Part shown: piece after piece, positions 1 through 10,035 of the stretch | Position numbering within the stretch: the first letter of the stretch is position 1 | Layout of the letters: each line of letters begins with the position of its first letter | Assembly: GCF_024347435.1 (NCBI RefSeq) | Contig: NZ_AP025481.1 | Coordinates: 248,001-312,000, forward strand | Length of the DNA: 64,000 bases | Reading direction: 5' to 3' | From: Vibrio cyclitrophicus | GTDB lineage: Bacteria > Pseudomonadota > Gammaproteobacteria > Enterobacterales > Vibrionaceae | The notes under the pieces: model-generated | What the model was told of the DNA's origin: nothing | What the model saw: only the letters and a program-made list of their open reading frames with translations | The model's database searches: none | Position numbers and translations under genes: made by a program

Positions 1-1044
1 CAGGTGTCGGTTGTTGCTGCAACTTTAGGCGATTATTTAGCGGAAGTTGTGGGCTATGGAGAAGCGAAGTCACGTTATGAACTGATGTTCTCAACAGAGG
101 TGAGTGGTCGAGTCGAGGCGATCAGTTCACAGTTTGAAACTGGACAAGTAATCGGCAAAGGTGAGGTGATCGCCAATATTGATTCGACTAGCTATCAGCA
201 AGCTGTGACAGAAGCAAAAGCGAATGTTGCTCAAGCTCAACTGGATTTATTAGAAGAACAAAGGGAAGGTGAACAAGCCAAATCTGAATGGAAACGTTCT
301 GGTTTATCTGGCGAGCCTGATTCACCTTTGGTATTGCGTGAACCGCAATTAGCACAAGTCACCGCAGCTCTAGAGAACGCCAAACTCGAGCTAGCTAAGG
401 CTGAACAAGACCTCGAAAAAACAACTTTGGTTGTCCCTTTTGATTCGTTGGTCGTGAGCCGTGATGTTCAACCCGGAAGCTATGCACAAACGGGTACTCA
501 GATCGCTACGCTCTATAGCATTGATGAGGTTGAGGTATCAGTGCCGCTTTCTGAAAGCCAATGGTTGAGCTTACCAAACAGCGATAATTCGCAACTGAAA
601 CAGCAACCATGGCCAGTGACTCTGTCAAGTTCTGATGGCCAGTTCCAATGGCAAGGTTATGTCGAGCGAGTTGAGCAGCATTTACAGCAAGACACACGTC
701 AACGTTCTTTGATCGTGAAAGTCGATAATCCTTTGGAACAACAGAAAGATCTTTACCCGGGCACATTTGTAAAAGCAACGATCTCTGGTAAACGACTCAC
801 TCAATTGTGGCAGCTTCCCGCTTCCGCAATTTCTCAGCAGGGCGACTTGTGGTTTGTCGATGCAAATGGCCAGCTTTCGAAATCAAACGCGAATGTGGAG
901 TTTGAAAAAGGTGGTTTGATTTATGTCGATCCAACTAAGTTGAATAACCCAAACGTATCAAATAGTGACAGTGTACAAGTGGTAAAACGTCCATTAAGTA
1001 GCTTCAAAGTAGGTATGATCGTTCTGGCTAAGGCGGAGGGTTAA
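1..1044 (+). CDS. RND efflux periplasmic adaptor (membrane fusion protein), 5' partial
   Basis: This is the periplasmic adaptor of a tripartite RND efflux system, linking the inner-membrane pump to an outer-membrane channel. The reading frame is open from base 1, so the GTG at 4 is probably internal and the signal peptide lies outside the window. The visible part begins in the first beta-barrel strand. It then has a lipoyl/barrel-sandwich half near residues 34-60 (VSGRVEAI, GEVIANID), an alpha-helical hairpin around 65-140 rich in Ala, Gln and Glu, the second lipoyl half near 143-172 (VPFDSLVVSRDVQPGSY), and a beta-barrel/membrane-proximal region. It ends 3 bases before the pump gene, so the two are surely cotranscribed. 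The substrate cannot be told from sequence. Confidence 0.9.
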   Translation, partial: QVSVVAATLGDYLAEVVGYGEAKSRYELMFSTEVSGRVEAISSQFETGQVIGKGEVIANIDSTSYQQAVTEAKANVAQAQLDLLEEQREGEQAKSEWKRSGLSGEPDSPLVLREPQLAQVTAALENAKLELAKAEQDLEKTTLVVPFDSLVVSRDVQPGSYAQTGTQIATLYSIDEVEVSVPLSESQWLSLPNSDNSQLKQQPWPVTLSSSDGQFQWQGYVERVEQHLQQDTRQRSLIVKVDNPLEQQKDLYPGTFVKATISGKRLTQLWQLPASAISQQGDLWFVDANGQLSKSNANVEFEKGGLIYVDPTKLNNPNVSNSDSVQVVKRPLSSFKVGMIVLAKAEG

Positions 1045-1047
1045 ATC

Positions 1048-4000
1048 ATGTCGAACGATAACCAAGCACGCGCTAACCAGACGTCGAGCAAGCCACATGC
1101 GGGTGCGATTGCCTGGTTTGCCAATAATTCTGTGGCGGCGAATTTACTGTTAATGGGTGTGATCATTACTGGTCTGCTATCGCTTAACACGTTGCGTAAA
1201 GAAGCGTTCCCAAGTCTTGAGCCTGATGTCGTGTCGGTATCGGTCACCTATGACAGTGGCGACCCTATTCAAGCGGAAGAAGGCCTTGCGATTAAGATTG
1301 AAGACGCGCTAGAAACCGTGCCGGGCATTAAACGTATAACGTCAACTTCTGACGCGAACGGTAGCTATGTTTCTATTGAAAAAAACAGCACTTATGATCT
1401 TGATACTTTGTTGACTGACGTGAAGACTAAGGTTGATGCGATTAACAACCTGCCTGCCGACGCTGATAACCCAGTGATTGATAAAGCTCGAATGCAAGAT
1501 CACGCCTTGTGGGTACAGATTTATGGTGATGCAGACAGAGCAACGCTGCAGAGTTTAGCTGAACAGTTGAAGTCAGACTTATTGAGCCAGTCTGCAATCA
1601 GTGATTTGGAAATCAAGGCTAAGGCTGACCCTATGATCTCGGTTGAGGTTGATGAAAACAAGCTTCAAGCTTATGGGTTAACACTGACCGACGTGTCAGA
1701 AGCAATCAATGCGGAATCTTCTGCAGCTATCTCGACCAGCCTTCGCAATGGTGAAAAAACCGTTCGTTTGAAGGTGTCTGAACAAGCGTATGAATTACAA
1801 GATTTTGATGCGATTCCTGTACTGACGACTACCGATGGCACTCAAATTACCTTGGGTGACATCGCCCATGTTGAAGACATGTTTGCTGATGATACTTTTG
1901 TGCTTTCTCGTTATAACCAACAGAATGCGATGGCTATTGAGATTGTGATGGATGAATACGGAGACGTAGTCAGCATTGTTGAACAGGCTCAACAAGTGGT
2001 AGAGCGCTGGGAAAACAGCAACATGCTGCCTAGTGATGTTGAAATCGAAACTTGGTACGACAAAAGTACCATGATCAAAGATCGCTTGAGTCTATTGGTA
2101 AAGAATGCGTTAACGGGTATTGCTCTGGTATTCATCGTACTAGCGGTATTCTTAAACGTGCGTGTCGCTTTCTGGGTAGCTGCGGGCTTACCGTTTGTCT
2201 TTTTTGGCACCATGTTCTTCATGACAGATAGTTTCATGGGGTTAACCATTAATGAGATGACCACCTTTGGCTTTATTATGGCGCTCGGAATTGTGGTTGA
2301 TGATGCCGTGGTGGTCGGAGAAAGTATTTACTCGACACGTAAAGAAGACGGGGACTCAATAGACAGTACTATTCGCGGTACGATGAAGGTGGCATCTCCA
2401 ACCATATTTGGTGTTTTGACGACAGTCGTTGCTTTTCTCGCGCTTGCTAGCGTTGAAGGCAAAATGGGGCAGATTTATGCTCAATTTGGCACTGTCGTGA
2501 CGATCTGTTTACTGCTGTCTTTGGTTGAGTCTAAGTTCATTCTGCCTTCGCACCTTGCACACATTAATACTAAGCGAAGTGAAAAGAAGGGGATGTGGGC
2601 TCGTGTTCAACATACTGCCGATACTGGGCTAGGTTGGTTTAACAAGCGCATCTATTGCCCTGTGATTGAATGGGCGCTAAAGCTGCGTTATGCAGTGGTG
2701 ATGGTTTTCTTATCACTGCTTATCTTGGTGTCCGGGTTGCCTATGACGGGCGCGGTTCGTGTGGCGTTCTTCCCAGATATGCCGGGTGACACAGTGACAG
2801 CCGATATGTCGATGCAAAACGATGCCAGCTTTGGTCAAACACAGCAGAACTTGTTGGTGCTTGAAGCGGCAGCAAAACAAACCGATGAAACACTGAGATC
2901 TCAATACGGTGCTCAAGGTGAACCATCTGAATTGCTTAGCCTTCAGGTTATCGCCGATGCTGATGATTCGGGTCAGGTAAGAATTGAGCTCGACAGCGAC
3001 AGTGTTTACACATCCAATGAATTTGCAGATTCGTGGGAAGAAACAGTTGGCCAAATGGAAGGCGTTAAGAAGCTGAAAGTCTTGTCTAAAATGGAGATGG
3101 TCGACAACTTTAAAGTTGAACTGAAAGCGTGGAATGAAGAATCAGTAACGGCTGCGGGCAATGAGTTCTTAGCCAAACTGCAAACCATCGACGGTGTGAG
3201 TGGCATTGACCACAACTTGGACCTTGGTGAACCTCAGTATCGCTTTGAATTAACACAACAAGGCCGAGCATTAGGGTTTGATACTGCAAGTCTTTCACAA
3301 CAAGTGTTACAAGCGTTTGGTGGCGACATCGTTCAGCAGTTCCAACGTGGTAAAGATGAGGTGAAAGTTCGAGTTCGTTACCCAGAATCCGATCGTCAAA
3401 CCATTGCTGATATTAAGCAGTCTAGTGTCAGAACCAACGATGGTACTGTGGTGCCTTTAAGTTCGGTTGCTGAAGTGCATTCAGATTACCAAGTTTCAGA
3501 GATTACACGTATTGATAGTCAGCGAGCGGTTTATATTAGTGCTGTATTGGATAAAGATGTAGTTGCACCTGCAGAATTGGTTCATCAGTTGCAAGATACT
3601 TTGGTACCCAATTTAGAAGCGCAATACCCGGGGCTAACGGTGGACTTTGCTGGCGAAACCGAAGAGCAAGAAGAGACGGCCAGTTCCATGATGAGTATGT
3701 TTGTGCTCGCGATGATCGCTATTTATACCTTACTTGCTATCCCGTTGCGTTCATACATACAGCCAATGATCATCATGACCGCGATTCCATTTGGTATTGT
3801 CGGTGCAATCTTAGGACACTGGTGGAATGACTTAACAATCAGTATCCTATCGTTAAATGGTATTTTAGCGTTAAGCGGTGTGGTGGTGAATGATAGCCTG
3901 CTATTGGTGTCTCGTTTTAACGAGTTAATCAAAGAAAAAGGCAAGTCAGTTCACGATGCGATTGTGGAAGCGTGTTCTAGTCGTCTAAGAGCGGTGTTAC

Positions 4001-4224
4001 TTACATCTGTCACCACGTTCGCAGGTTTGACTCCACTATTAAGTGAAACGTCTTTACAGGCTCAGTTCCTTATTCCTGCGGCCGCTGCGCTAGGTTACGG
4101 TATTTTGTTTGCTACGTTCATTACGCTGATTTTGACGCCAGCGCTATTACTGATTCAATGCGAAATTAAATCGCTGATACTTAAAGCAACTCACCGAGTT
4201 AAAGGCGTCGAGCAAACGGCTTAA
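1048..4224 (+). CDS. RND efflux transporter permease
   Basis: This is a proton-driven inner-membrane drug or metabolite exporter of the AcrB/RND superfamily, 1058 aa, close to the usual 1020-1060. It shows the duplicated RND layout: TM1 near residues 25-47, a large periplasmic porter domain, a block of helices around 345-500, a second TM entry near 545-565, another porter domain, and TM helices from about 870. The TM4 proton-relay motif is present as GIVVDDAVVVGES (about residues 412-424), and the equivalent helix of the second half reads GVVVNDSLLLVSRFNE. It follows the adaptor by 3 bases and is followed, after 140 bases, by a two-component system. Regulation by that neighbour is an inference from position only. 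Confidence 0.93.
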   Translation: MSNDNQARANQTSSKPHAGAIAWFANNSVAANLLLMGVIITGLLSLNTLRKEAFPSLEPDVVSVSVTYDSGDPIQAEEGLAIKIEDALETVPGIKRITSTSDANGSYVSIEKNSTYDLDTLLTDVKTKVDAINNLPADADNPVIDKARMQDHALWVQIYGDADRATLQSLAEQLKSDLLSQSAISDLEIKAKADPMISVEVDENKLQAYGLTLTDVSEAINAESSAAISTSLRNGEKTVRLKVSEQAYELQDFDAIPVLTTTDGTQITLGDIAHVEDMFADDTFVLSRYNQQNAMAIEIVMDEYGDVVSIVEQAQQVVERWENSNMLPSDVEIETWYDKSTMIKDRLSLLVKNALTGIALVFIVLAVFLNVRVAFWVAAGLPFVFFGTMFFMTDSFMGLTINEMTTFGFIMALGIVVDDAVVVGESIYSTRKEDGDSIDSTIRGTMKVASPTIFGVLTTVVAFLALASVEGKMGQIYAQFGTVVTICLLLSLVESKFILPSHLAHINTKRSEKKGMWARVQHTADTGLGWFNKRIYCPVIEWALKLRYAVVMVFLSLLILVSGLPMTGAVRVAFFPDMPGDTVTADMSMQNDASFGQTQQNLLVLEAAAKQTDETLRSQYGAQGEPSELLSLQVIADADDSGQVRIELDSDSVYTSNEFADSWEETVGQMEGVKKLKVLSKMEMVDNFKVELKAWNEESVTAAGNEFLAKLQTIDGVSGIDHNLDLGEPQYRFELTQQGRALGFDTASLSQQVLQAFGGDIVQQFQRGKDEVKVRVRYPESDRQTIADIKQSSVRTNDGTVVPLSSVAEVHSDYQVSEITRIDSQRAVYISAVLDKDVVAPAELVHQLQDTLVPNLEAQYPGLTVDFAGETEEQEETASSMMSMFVLAMIAIYTLLAIPLRSYIQPMIIMTAIPFGIVGAILGHWWNDLTISILSLNGILALSGVVVNDSLLLVSRFNELIKEKGKSVHDAIVEACSSRLRAVLLTSVTTFAGLTPLLSETSLQAQFLIPAAAALGYGILFATFITLILTPALLLIQCEIKSLILKATHRVKGVEQTA

Positions 4225-4364
4225 TAAAGGCTAAGCTAATGATGATATCTAGGCTGATGGCTGCCGAGTTAGTCTCAGAAATATCGGTCTAGATTCGTTA
4301 CAGATCAAAATATTAAATCGCCGCATAACAAGCCACACTACAAACAATAATAGAGGTCGTCACG

Positions 4365-5075
4365 ATGGCAGAATCCGTCACCAATAAACTCACAGATAAG
4401 CTCCAATTGCTTTTGGTTGAAGATGACCTCGATTTGGCTACTGCGGTTATTGATTACTTAGATTTGGAAGATATTCAATGCGACCACGCGGCGAATGGAT
4501 TAGCTGGGCTCAATCTCATCGAAACAAACCGCTATGATGCGGTGATCCTCGATCTTAACCTGCCTAAAATGAACGGATTGCAAGTCTGTGAAAACCTGAG
4601 AACGCAAGGTATTGATACGCCTGTATTGATGCTCACAGCGCGGGATACCCTAGACGACAAGCTGATCGGCTTTTCCAAAGGGGCCGATGATTATTTAGTG
4701 AAGCCATTTGCGATGGAAGAGCTGATTGTTCGAGCGCAAGTCTTGGCCAAACGACGCAGTGGGCAGGTAAGTCGTTTATCCGTTTGCGACTTAGAAATTG
4801 ACCTTAAACAACATCAAGCTTATCGTGCCAATTCTCCTTTAAAGCTTTCACCGACCGCATTGAAAATATTAGAGATCTTGATGCGCTCTAGTCCTACCCC
4901 AGTTTCACGAGAGACGATAATGCAAGGGGTGTGGGGGGACGAACAACCGGACAGCAACAGCTTAAAAGTACATATCTTTAATCTGCGCAAACAAGTGGAT
5001 AGCGAGCAAGAGAATAAATTACTGCATACTATTGCTGGCAAAGGGTTTGCGATTAAGGAGTTACCTGAAAGATGA
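4365..5075 (+). CDS. OmpR/PhoB-family response regulator
   Basis: This DNA-binding response regulator of 236 aa has an N-terminal receiver domain (about 12-125) and a C-terminal winged-helix domain (about 135-233). The receiver carries the acidic pair in LLVEDD, the phosphoacceptor Asp63 in VILDLNLP, and the conserved Lys in VKPF. The C-terminal half ends in the typical TIAGKGFAI hairpin of OmpR-type effector domains. Its stop overlaps the start of the kinase gene by 4 bases (ATGA), so the two form a coupled pair. It sits 140 bases downstream of the RND pump, which makes the efflux operon a likely but unproven target. Confidence 0.93.
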   Translation: MAESVTNKLTDKLQLLLVEDDLDLATAVIDYLDLEDIQCDHAANGLAGLNLIETNRYDAVILDLNLPKMNGLQVCENLRTQGIDTPVLMLTARDTLDDKLIGFSKGADDYLVKPFAMEELIVRAQVLAKRRSGQVSRLSVCDLEIDLKQHQAYRANSPLKLSPTALKILEILMRSSPTPVSRETIMQGVWGDEQPDSNSLKVHIFNLRKQVDSEQENKLLHTIAGKGFAIKELPER

Positions 5076-6325
5076 AGATTAGGCCAAGTTTAAGAATCTA
5101 CGTCCTGCTGGCGATTTTGGTTACTGGAGTGACGACCATTCTGGTGCTATCGGCGTTGAGCATCAATTACTTTATTTCTGGGATGGATGTGGCTATGCGT
5201 GGCTCTATGATTGCTCAAGCTCAGCAAGAGGCAGTTAAGCCAGGTGAGCCAATGACCAATCAAGAGTTTACGGTTGCTACGCGCTGGAGCGATTTACCGC
5301 AAGGTATTCGAACTCATATTGAGCAGAGTAACGTTGAGTTAAACGTCATCTCGAAAAAGATTCTTGGCAAGTCGATATTTGCACCGCCAAAAGAAGGTTA
5401 CTTTGTCATGAAGGTGATGAAGGGAGACCAAGTGCGTTACGTTTCGGCTGTGTTTGACCAAAGACAAGACCACTTTTTAGAAGACAAAGCATTGCCTCAT
5501 TTTGTGACGATTTTTCTGACGGCGTTAGCCGCGATTATTCTGTTTTTTGCCATTTTAGTTTTGATACTACGAAAGGTAGCATCGCCCGTTGAACAACTAA
5601 AAAATTGGGCTAAATTGTTAGATAAAGATAACCTCTGCGAACCTACACCAGATTTTCATTTTAGTGAGTTGAATACTTTGGCAAATATCATTCGCGACAG
5701 CTTAAGTTCAGTTCAGAGTGGTTTAGAACGAGAGCAGAAGTTTTTAGGCTATGCCAGCCACGAGCTGCGCACGCCGATTGCAGTCACAAGAACCAATAGC
5801 GAACTGCTAGAGAAGTTGATTAAAAAGGGCAAGAGCCAAGAAAAGCAGCTTGAAGTGATAGACCGAATCAAGCGTGCAGGCTTTACCATGACAGATTTAA
5901 CTGAAACCTTGTTGTGGCTAACCCGACAGCAAAATAAAGACCTACCAGTTGAGCACATACATCTTGGCGAATTGCTGCGACAGATAAACCACGACTTAAC
6001 CTATCTATTAAATGGAAAAGCTGTGGTTGTAAACCTTGAAAGTGACGACACGCACTGCCAGTTACCTGTTGGGCTTACTCGCATTGTGCTGACTAACTTA
6101 ATCCGAAATGCATTCCAACACACTGGCAGCGGTACTGTGCGTATTGTTCAATCAGGCTCAAAAGTCACCATCGTTAACCACAATACCGATGGCACAATCG
6201 AAGATAATCATTTGGGCTTTGGCCTAGGTCTGGAGTTAACTGAAAAGCTTCTGGCACAATATCAATGGCAATACCACAACCAAGAACAGGCTGGTGGACG
6301 TGAAGTGTGGGTGGATTTCTCATAA
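5072..6325 (+). CDS. Two-component sensor histidine kinase
   Basis: This is the membrane histidine kinase partner of the regulator just upstream, 417 aa. TM1 lies at about 10-35 and TM2 at about 145-168, and they enclose a short periplasmic sensor of roughly 110 residues. Next come a HAMP-like linker, a HisKA domain with His230 in the motif YASHELRTP, and a HATPase domain with the N-box NLIRNAFQH and a glycine box LGFGLGLELTEKLL. The catalytic domain is short and its G1 region is weakly conserved. The gene overlaps the regulator by 4 bases and the following methyltransferase by 1 base, so all three are probably translated as a coupled unit. The signal it detects is unknown. Confidence 0.92.
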   Translation: MKIRPSLRIYVLLAILVTGVTTILVLSALSINYFISGMDVAMRGSMIAQAQQEAVKPGEPMTNQEFTVATRWSDLPQGIRTHIEQSNVELNVISKKILGKSIFAPPKEGYFVMKVMKGDQVRYVSAVFDQRQDHFLEDKALPHFVTIFLTALAAIILFFAILVLILRKVASPVEQLKNWAKLLDKDNLCEPTPDFHFSELNTLANIIRDSLSSVQSGLEREQKFLGYASHELRTPIAVTRTNSELLEKLIKKGKSQEKQLEVIDRIKRAGFTMTDLTETLLWLTRQQNKDLPVEHIHLGELLRQINHDLTYLLNGKAVVVNLESDDTHCQLPVGLTRIVLTNLIRNAFQHTGSGTVRIVQSGSKVTIVNHNTDGTIEDNHLGFGLGLELTEKLLAQYQWQYHNQEQAGGREVWVDFS

Positions 6326-6933
6326 TGCATTGGCTTGATCGTTTTAAAGTGTTTCGTTATCACCGAAAACAGACCCATCGTTGGAAAGGTAACAAGGCAA
6401 AGTCTTTGGGATGGACCAGCGAAGAGAGCCAACTGTGTCGCTTTGAAGTTATTGCGCGTTCGGCAGACTTTGAGAAAAAGAGTGTTTTAGATTTAGGTTG
6501 TGGCTATGGAGAGTTGTTTGAACTGCTTGATAGCATCTATCGAATTCGCTCATACACAGGCGTTGATCAACATACCGATTTTTTAAATAAGGCCAAGCAA
6601 AATTACACAGAACAACGCTGCGAGTTTTTATCGGGTGACATGAGCAAGATGAACCTCGAGCCACACGATATGGTTATCGCCAGTGGCTCATTGAACTACA
6701 TCTCTCGTGATACAGCTTACCTAACCAATATGATCACTCGTATGTTTGGATTAGCGAATCAGACTGTGATTTTTAACCTTCTCAATTCAAGTCAATATCC
6801 ATCTCGCAATACCTTGATGAGTTACCACCCTGATGGCGTATATCGTTTCTGTAAAACGCTTTGTGATGATGTCTCGTTAATAGAGGGATACGCAGAAGGG
6901 GATTTCACGATAGTGATGAACAAAAGCGTATGA
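6325..6933 (+). CDS. Class I SAM-dependent methyltransferase
   Basis: This is a small cytoplasmic protein of 202 aa with a Rossmann-type methyltransferase fold. The SAM-binding motif I is clear as VLDLGCGYGE (about residues 54-63). It is followed by an acidic residue at the end of strand 2 (YTGVDQHTDF) and a GDM-type motif near residue 112. I chose the ATG at 6325, which shares one base with the kinase stop (TAATG). A GTG at 6307 would extend it by six residues into the kinase gene. The substrate is not evident. Coupling to a two-component system is unusual enough to suggest a function in the same response, but that is inference. Confidence 0.85.
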   Translation: MHWLDRFKVFRYHRKQTHRWKGNKAKSLGWTSEESQLCRFEVIARSADFEKKSVLDLGCGYGELFELLDSIYRIRSYTGVDQHTDFLNKAKQNYTEQRCEFLSGDMSKMNLEPHDMVIASGSLNYISRDTAYLTNMITRMFGLANQTVIFNLLNSSQYPSRNTLMSYHPDGVYRFCKTLCDDVSLIEGYAEGDFTIVMNKSV

Positions 6934-6972
6934 TGACCTTAATATGAGCCAAAGCAACCACCTGAAATAGAC

Positions 6973-7006
6973 AAAAGCCGCAAACCTAAAGAAGGGTGCG
7001 GCTTTT
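6973..7006 (+). terminator. Rho-independent terminator
   Basis: The arms AGCCGCA and TGCGGCT enclose a 14-base loop, and the hairpin is followed by TTTTT. It closes the regulator-kinase-methyltransferase operon. The A-run on the left means it may also serve the convergent gene on the minus strand. Confidence 0.8.
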
Positions 7007-7084
7007 TGGGCTATTTAGACCAACTTATCTGTTACCGTTAACTTAACGAATGTTATTTAGCAAACGTAAATTCATCAACAGTCG

Positions 7085-8233
7085 TTATTGACTCAGTGGT
7101 TTGTTTTCTACGAGCCCATAAGGGATATTACTAAACACCTTAGGGTTGCCTTTTAGGGTTGGCGCTTCGTTTACTTGCTGCCAGTCGAGTAACATGATCG
7201 CCAGCACGTTGCGGTGTTCACCGTATTCAAGATCAAAATCACCAGTGATCGAAGGGATCATGCCGCGTTGCTTGTCGATAGCGGATTGTATTGCGAGACG
7301 TGTTTTCTCAACAACGGGATCATTTTCTAAGCCTGCCAATAAGAAAGTTAACCCAACCTCAGCAATCACATCTTCTTTAGCACGTAGCAAAATCGTATCA
7401 ATGTTCTCTTTGAAGTAATCGTAGATCCATTGATGTTCTTGTTCACTCACTTGGTGTTGATAGTACTCTGAGTCACCAAAGATCACGTGTGTCATGCCAT
7501 AGAGTTTATTGCCGTACTGCTGGGTCGAAAGCTTCTTATCTTGCTCATCTGGGTAGGCCTTTTTGAAGGTATCGATGAACTGCTCGACAACATCTTGCTC
7601 TCCTAGTTGGCGTAGCCAATAGACCTGATTAGCTAATTGGGCAGCCCACGCTTTAATCATGTCTTCATTGGTCACGTATCGTGAGAAGTCATAACGACGA
7701 ATGATTTCACGCAGTTCGGCATCATTGTTGTGTTCTAAACCGTATTCATTGGCTCGCGCCATAGAGCCTAGAAGGTCAACGCCAAGATAAAGGTATTCTG
7801 GCATGTGTTTGGTGATGTTGTAGCGTCGAACACTGCGCTCATCGTTATCGCCAACATAAGAAGCAACGCGCTTCTCTGAGTAGAGTACGATTTGCTCCAT
7901 GGTATGAACGTCGTTCGATAGGGTGCTGAGTTTACTCGCTACACGTGCCATATCACTCCACACCGCAGCCGAATATTTATCGTCTAATGTTTGGCGATAC
8001 ATGCGCAGCCCGTAGTGACCTTCTTTGAAGGCGGGCAGGGTGTAAAGTTGAGTTTCGTATGTAGTGCGAATGAGGTCAGCTGATTGCTTAAAAGATTCTT
8101 TCTGAGATTGGAGATCATCAGCTTGGTATTGAGTCTCTGTTGCGCTTGGTTCCTGAAGCGTTTCCTGTGCGTGAACCGCAATTGCAAAGGAGGCTGATAA
8201 CAAAGTGCATAGGGTTATGGTTTTTAACTTCAT
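7085..8233 (-). CDS. Exported protein of unknown function (DUF3541-like)
   Basis: This protein of about 382 aa begins with a clear signal peptide (MKLKTITL, hydrophobic core, cut near VHAQ) and is probably periplasmic. The rest is largely helical, rich in Tyr, Gln and Arg, with no catalytic motif I can name. The pattern resembles what I recall as the vibrio family annotated DUF3541, but I could not verify that. I chose the ATG at 8233 because it starts directly with the signal peptide. A TTG at 8248 would add five residues in front of it. It stands alone, convergent with the methyltransferase operon and divergent from the GGDEF gene. Confidence 0.72.
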   Translation of the reverse strand: MKLKTITLCTLLSASFAIAVHAQETLQEPSATETQYQADDLQSQKESFKQSADLIRTTYETQLYTLPAFKEGHYGLRMYRQTLDDKYSAAVWSDMARVASKLSTLSNDVHTMEQIVLYSEKRVASYVGDNDERSVRRYNITKHMPEYLYLGVDLLGSMARANEYGLEHNNDAELREIIRRYDFSRYVTNEDMIKAWAAQLANQVYWLRQLGEQDVVEQFIDTFKKAYPDEQDKKLSTQQYGNKLYGMTHVIFGDSEYYQHQVSEQEHQWIYDYFKENIDTILLRAKEDVIAEVGLTFLLAGLENDPVVEKTRLAIQSAIDKQRGMIPSITGDFDLEYGEHRNVLAIMLLDWQQVNEAPTLKGNPKVFSNIPYGLVENKPLSQ

Positions 8234-8518
8234 GTCGTAAGGTACCAAGCTGATTAATAGTACAAGTAAAATAACATTGATGAATCCTTTAATGTAAGGT
8301 TTGGGTCAATACAATGTAAGCTTTATAAGGTTCATTGAGGATTTTTGATTTAACAACCGGAGTGACTAATTGGCTTATCAGTGATGAATGACTCAATAAT
8401 TAGTGGAGACCGGACGCTAAATGTGGATTTTTAACGACTTGACGGCATACTTGAAGAGTAAGCCAGAAATGAGCCAGTTAAAGGCAGTAAACAGAACAAA
8501 AGTGTTAGAGGTTCGTGA

Positions 8519-9874
8519 ATGCCAAGTCGTTCTAGCAAGCAGTGGCCTGCCAAATTATTATCTTTGTTGTTTTTCTTGTTGGTTGTGAGCGCCATAGAGT
8601 TCTTTCACACCAAACAGTTAGTCTTCCTACAAAATGAATCCTATTCCGAGGCAAAGAGACAGCTCTCTATTATCCGATCTCGCATAGAAGCGACGATCGT
8701 TTCCGATATGTATATTCTCAATAGCTTATCAACCCTTGTATCCGTAAACCCTAATAGCGACCAAAAAGACTGGGAGCAAATTGCGCAAAATATTATTCGA
8801 GATGGTTTCCATATTCGATTGATAGCTTTAGCTGAAGATGATGTTCTAAATTTCGTTTATCCAATGGAAGGCAATGAACAAATCCTTGGCATTGACTATC
8901 GCGACCACCCAACCCAATGGGAATCGGTTGAAATTGCTCGTAACATCGGCAATACATTTATTGCTGGCCCATTTGAGTTGTTTCAAGGCGGCCAAGCCTT
9001 GATCACACGCACGTCTATCTTTAGAGATCCCCCTTTTAATCAAGACTATTGGGGAGTTTTGAGTGCCGTGATCGATTTAGATTCACTGCTCGAGGATGTT
9101 GGGGTCGATGGAATAGAAAATAAATATGAGTTTGCGATTTGTGGTGCAAATAGTATGGGCCAAGAGGGCGCTGTTTTCTATGGCAAAGAAGATGTGTTCA
9201 ATAATGCCTTTACGACCGAGCAAGTAAATTTTCCATACGGTGGATGGTACCTTGCTTTATCTGGGAATGAGCATGTGCTTATGGATGTGCCTTGGTATCG
9301 TATCCATGGTGTTAGGCTTGTAGGCTACACTCTGATGCTTATTCTTGCGATTGCTTATATTATGATTTACCGGCTTTATCGTGTTGCGGATAGCCGATCA
9401 ATGCATGATGAATTGACAATGTTGCCGAATCGACGCTATTTCATGTATAGCCTAAAGCAAGCATTTAAAACGGTTCAAAAACAGAGAACACAGACCTTTG
9501 CTGTGGTTAATATTGACCTCGATGGCTTTAAAGCGATTAACGATACTTATGGTCATGCAGCGGGCGACAAAGTTTTAATTGAATGTGCTAAACGGATAAA
9601 AAGTAAACTGCGCACCTCTGATATTGTTGCAAGAATAGGTGGGGATGAGTTCTTAGTGTTGTTGCCACGTATTATCGATGATCAACACGTGGCATCGATT
9701 ACAAGTAAGCTACAAAGTGCGATTTGTGAAACTCCAGTCGTTTACGACGGGCACTCGATTTATCTCAGTATCAGTGTTGGTTGGGTAAGTTATAATGACA
9801 ACTTCAATGATATAGATGGTCTATTGAAAGCTGCTGACGAAAAAATGTACCAACAGAAGCGCCAAGTCACCTAA
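8519..9874 (+). CDS. CHASE-type membrane diguanylate cyclase (GGDEF)
   Basis: This 451-aa protein should make cyclic di-GMP at the inner membrane. TM1 is at about 12-30. A periplasmic region of about 230 residues resembles a CHASE sensor (for example the LGIDYRDHP and ITRTSIF segments), and TM2 is near 265-290. The cytoplasmic GGDEF domain has the signature GGDEF at residues 374-378 and the nucleotide-site run DLDGFKAINDTYGHAAGD. An RTSD tetrad five residues before GGDEF matches the RxxD product-inhibition site, so feedback control is expected. The start fits an AGAGG Shine-Dalgarno sequence 7 bases upstream. The ligand is unknown. Confidence 0.9.
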   Translation: MPSRSSKQWPAKLLSLLFFLLVVSAIEFFHTKQLVFLQNESYSEAKRQLSIIRSRIEATIVSDMYILNSLSTLVSVNPNSDQKDWEQIAQNIIRDGFHIRLIALAEDDVLNFVYPMEGNEQILGIDYRDHPTQWESVEIARNIGNTFIAGPFELFQGGQALITRTSIFRDPPFNQDYWGVLSAVIDLDSLLEDVGVDGIENKYEFAICGANSMGQEGAVFYGKEDVFNNAFTTEQVNFPYGGWYLALSGNEHVLMDVPWYRIHGVRLVGYTLMLILAIAYIMIYRLYRVADSRSMHDELTMLPNRRYFMYSLKQAFKTVQKQRTQTFAVVNIDLDGFKAINDTYGHAAGDKVLIECAKRIKSKLRTSDIVARIGGDEFLVLLPRIIDDQHVASITSKLQSAICETPVVYDGHSIYLSISVGWVSYNDNFNDIDGLLKAADEKMYQQKRQVT

Positions 9875-10035
9875 GTTGAATCTGGTCTATGATTAGAATT
9901 TAGTTGCTGAAAGTGGGGAAAAGCCTCAGAATACCGCGCTTTGCTTCGTATCAATGATTTGATAAGCAAAAGCTGAAGCAACGCATTTTTATCGTGTTGC
10001 TCATACTAAATGTTATTCAACTGAGAAAATAATCT

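Noticed and set aside
8421..8590. Small plus-strand ORF (about 55 codons) crossing the start of the CHASE-GGDEF gene
   Set aside because: It overlaps the real gene in another frame, lacks a Shine-Dalgarno sequence and has no hydrophobic or conserved pattern.
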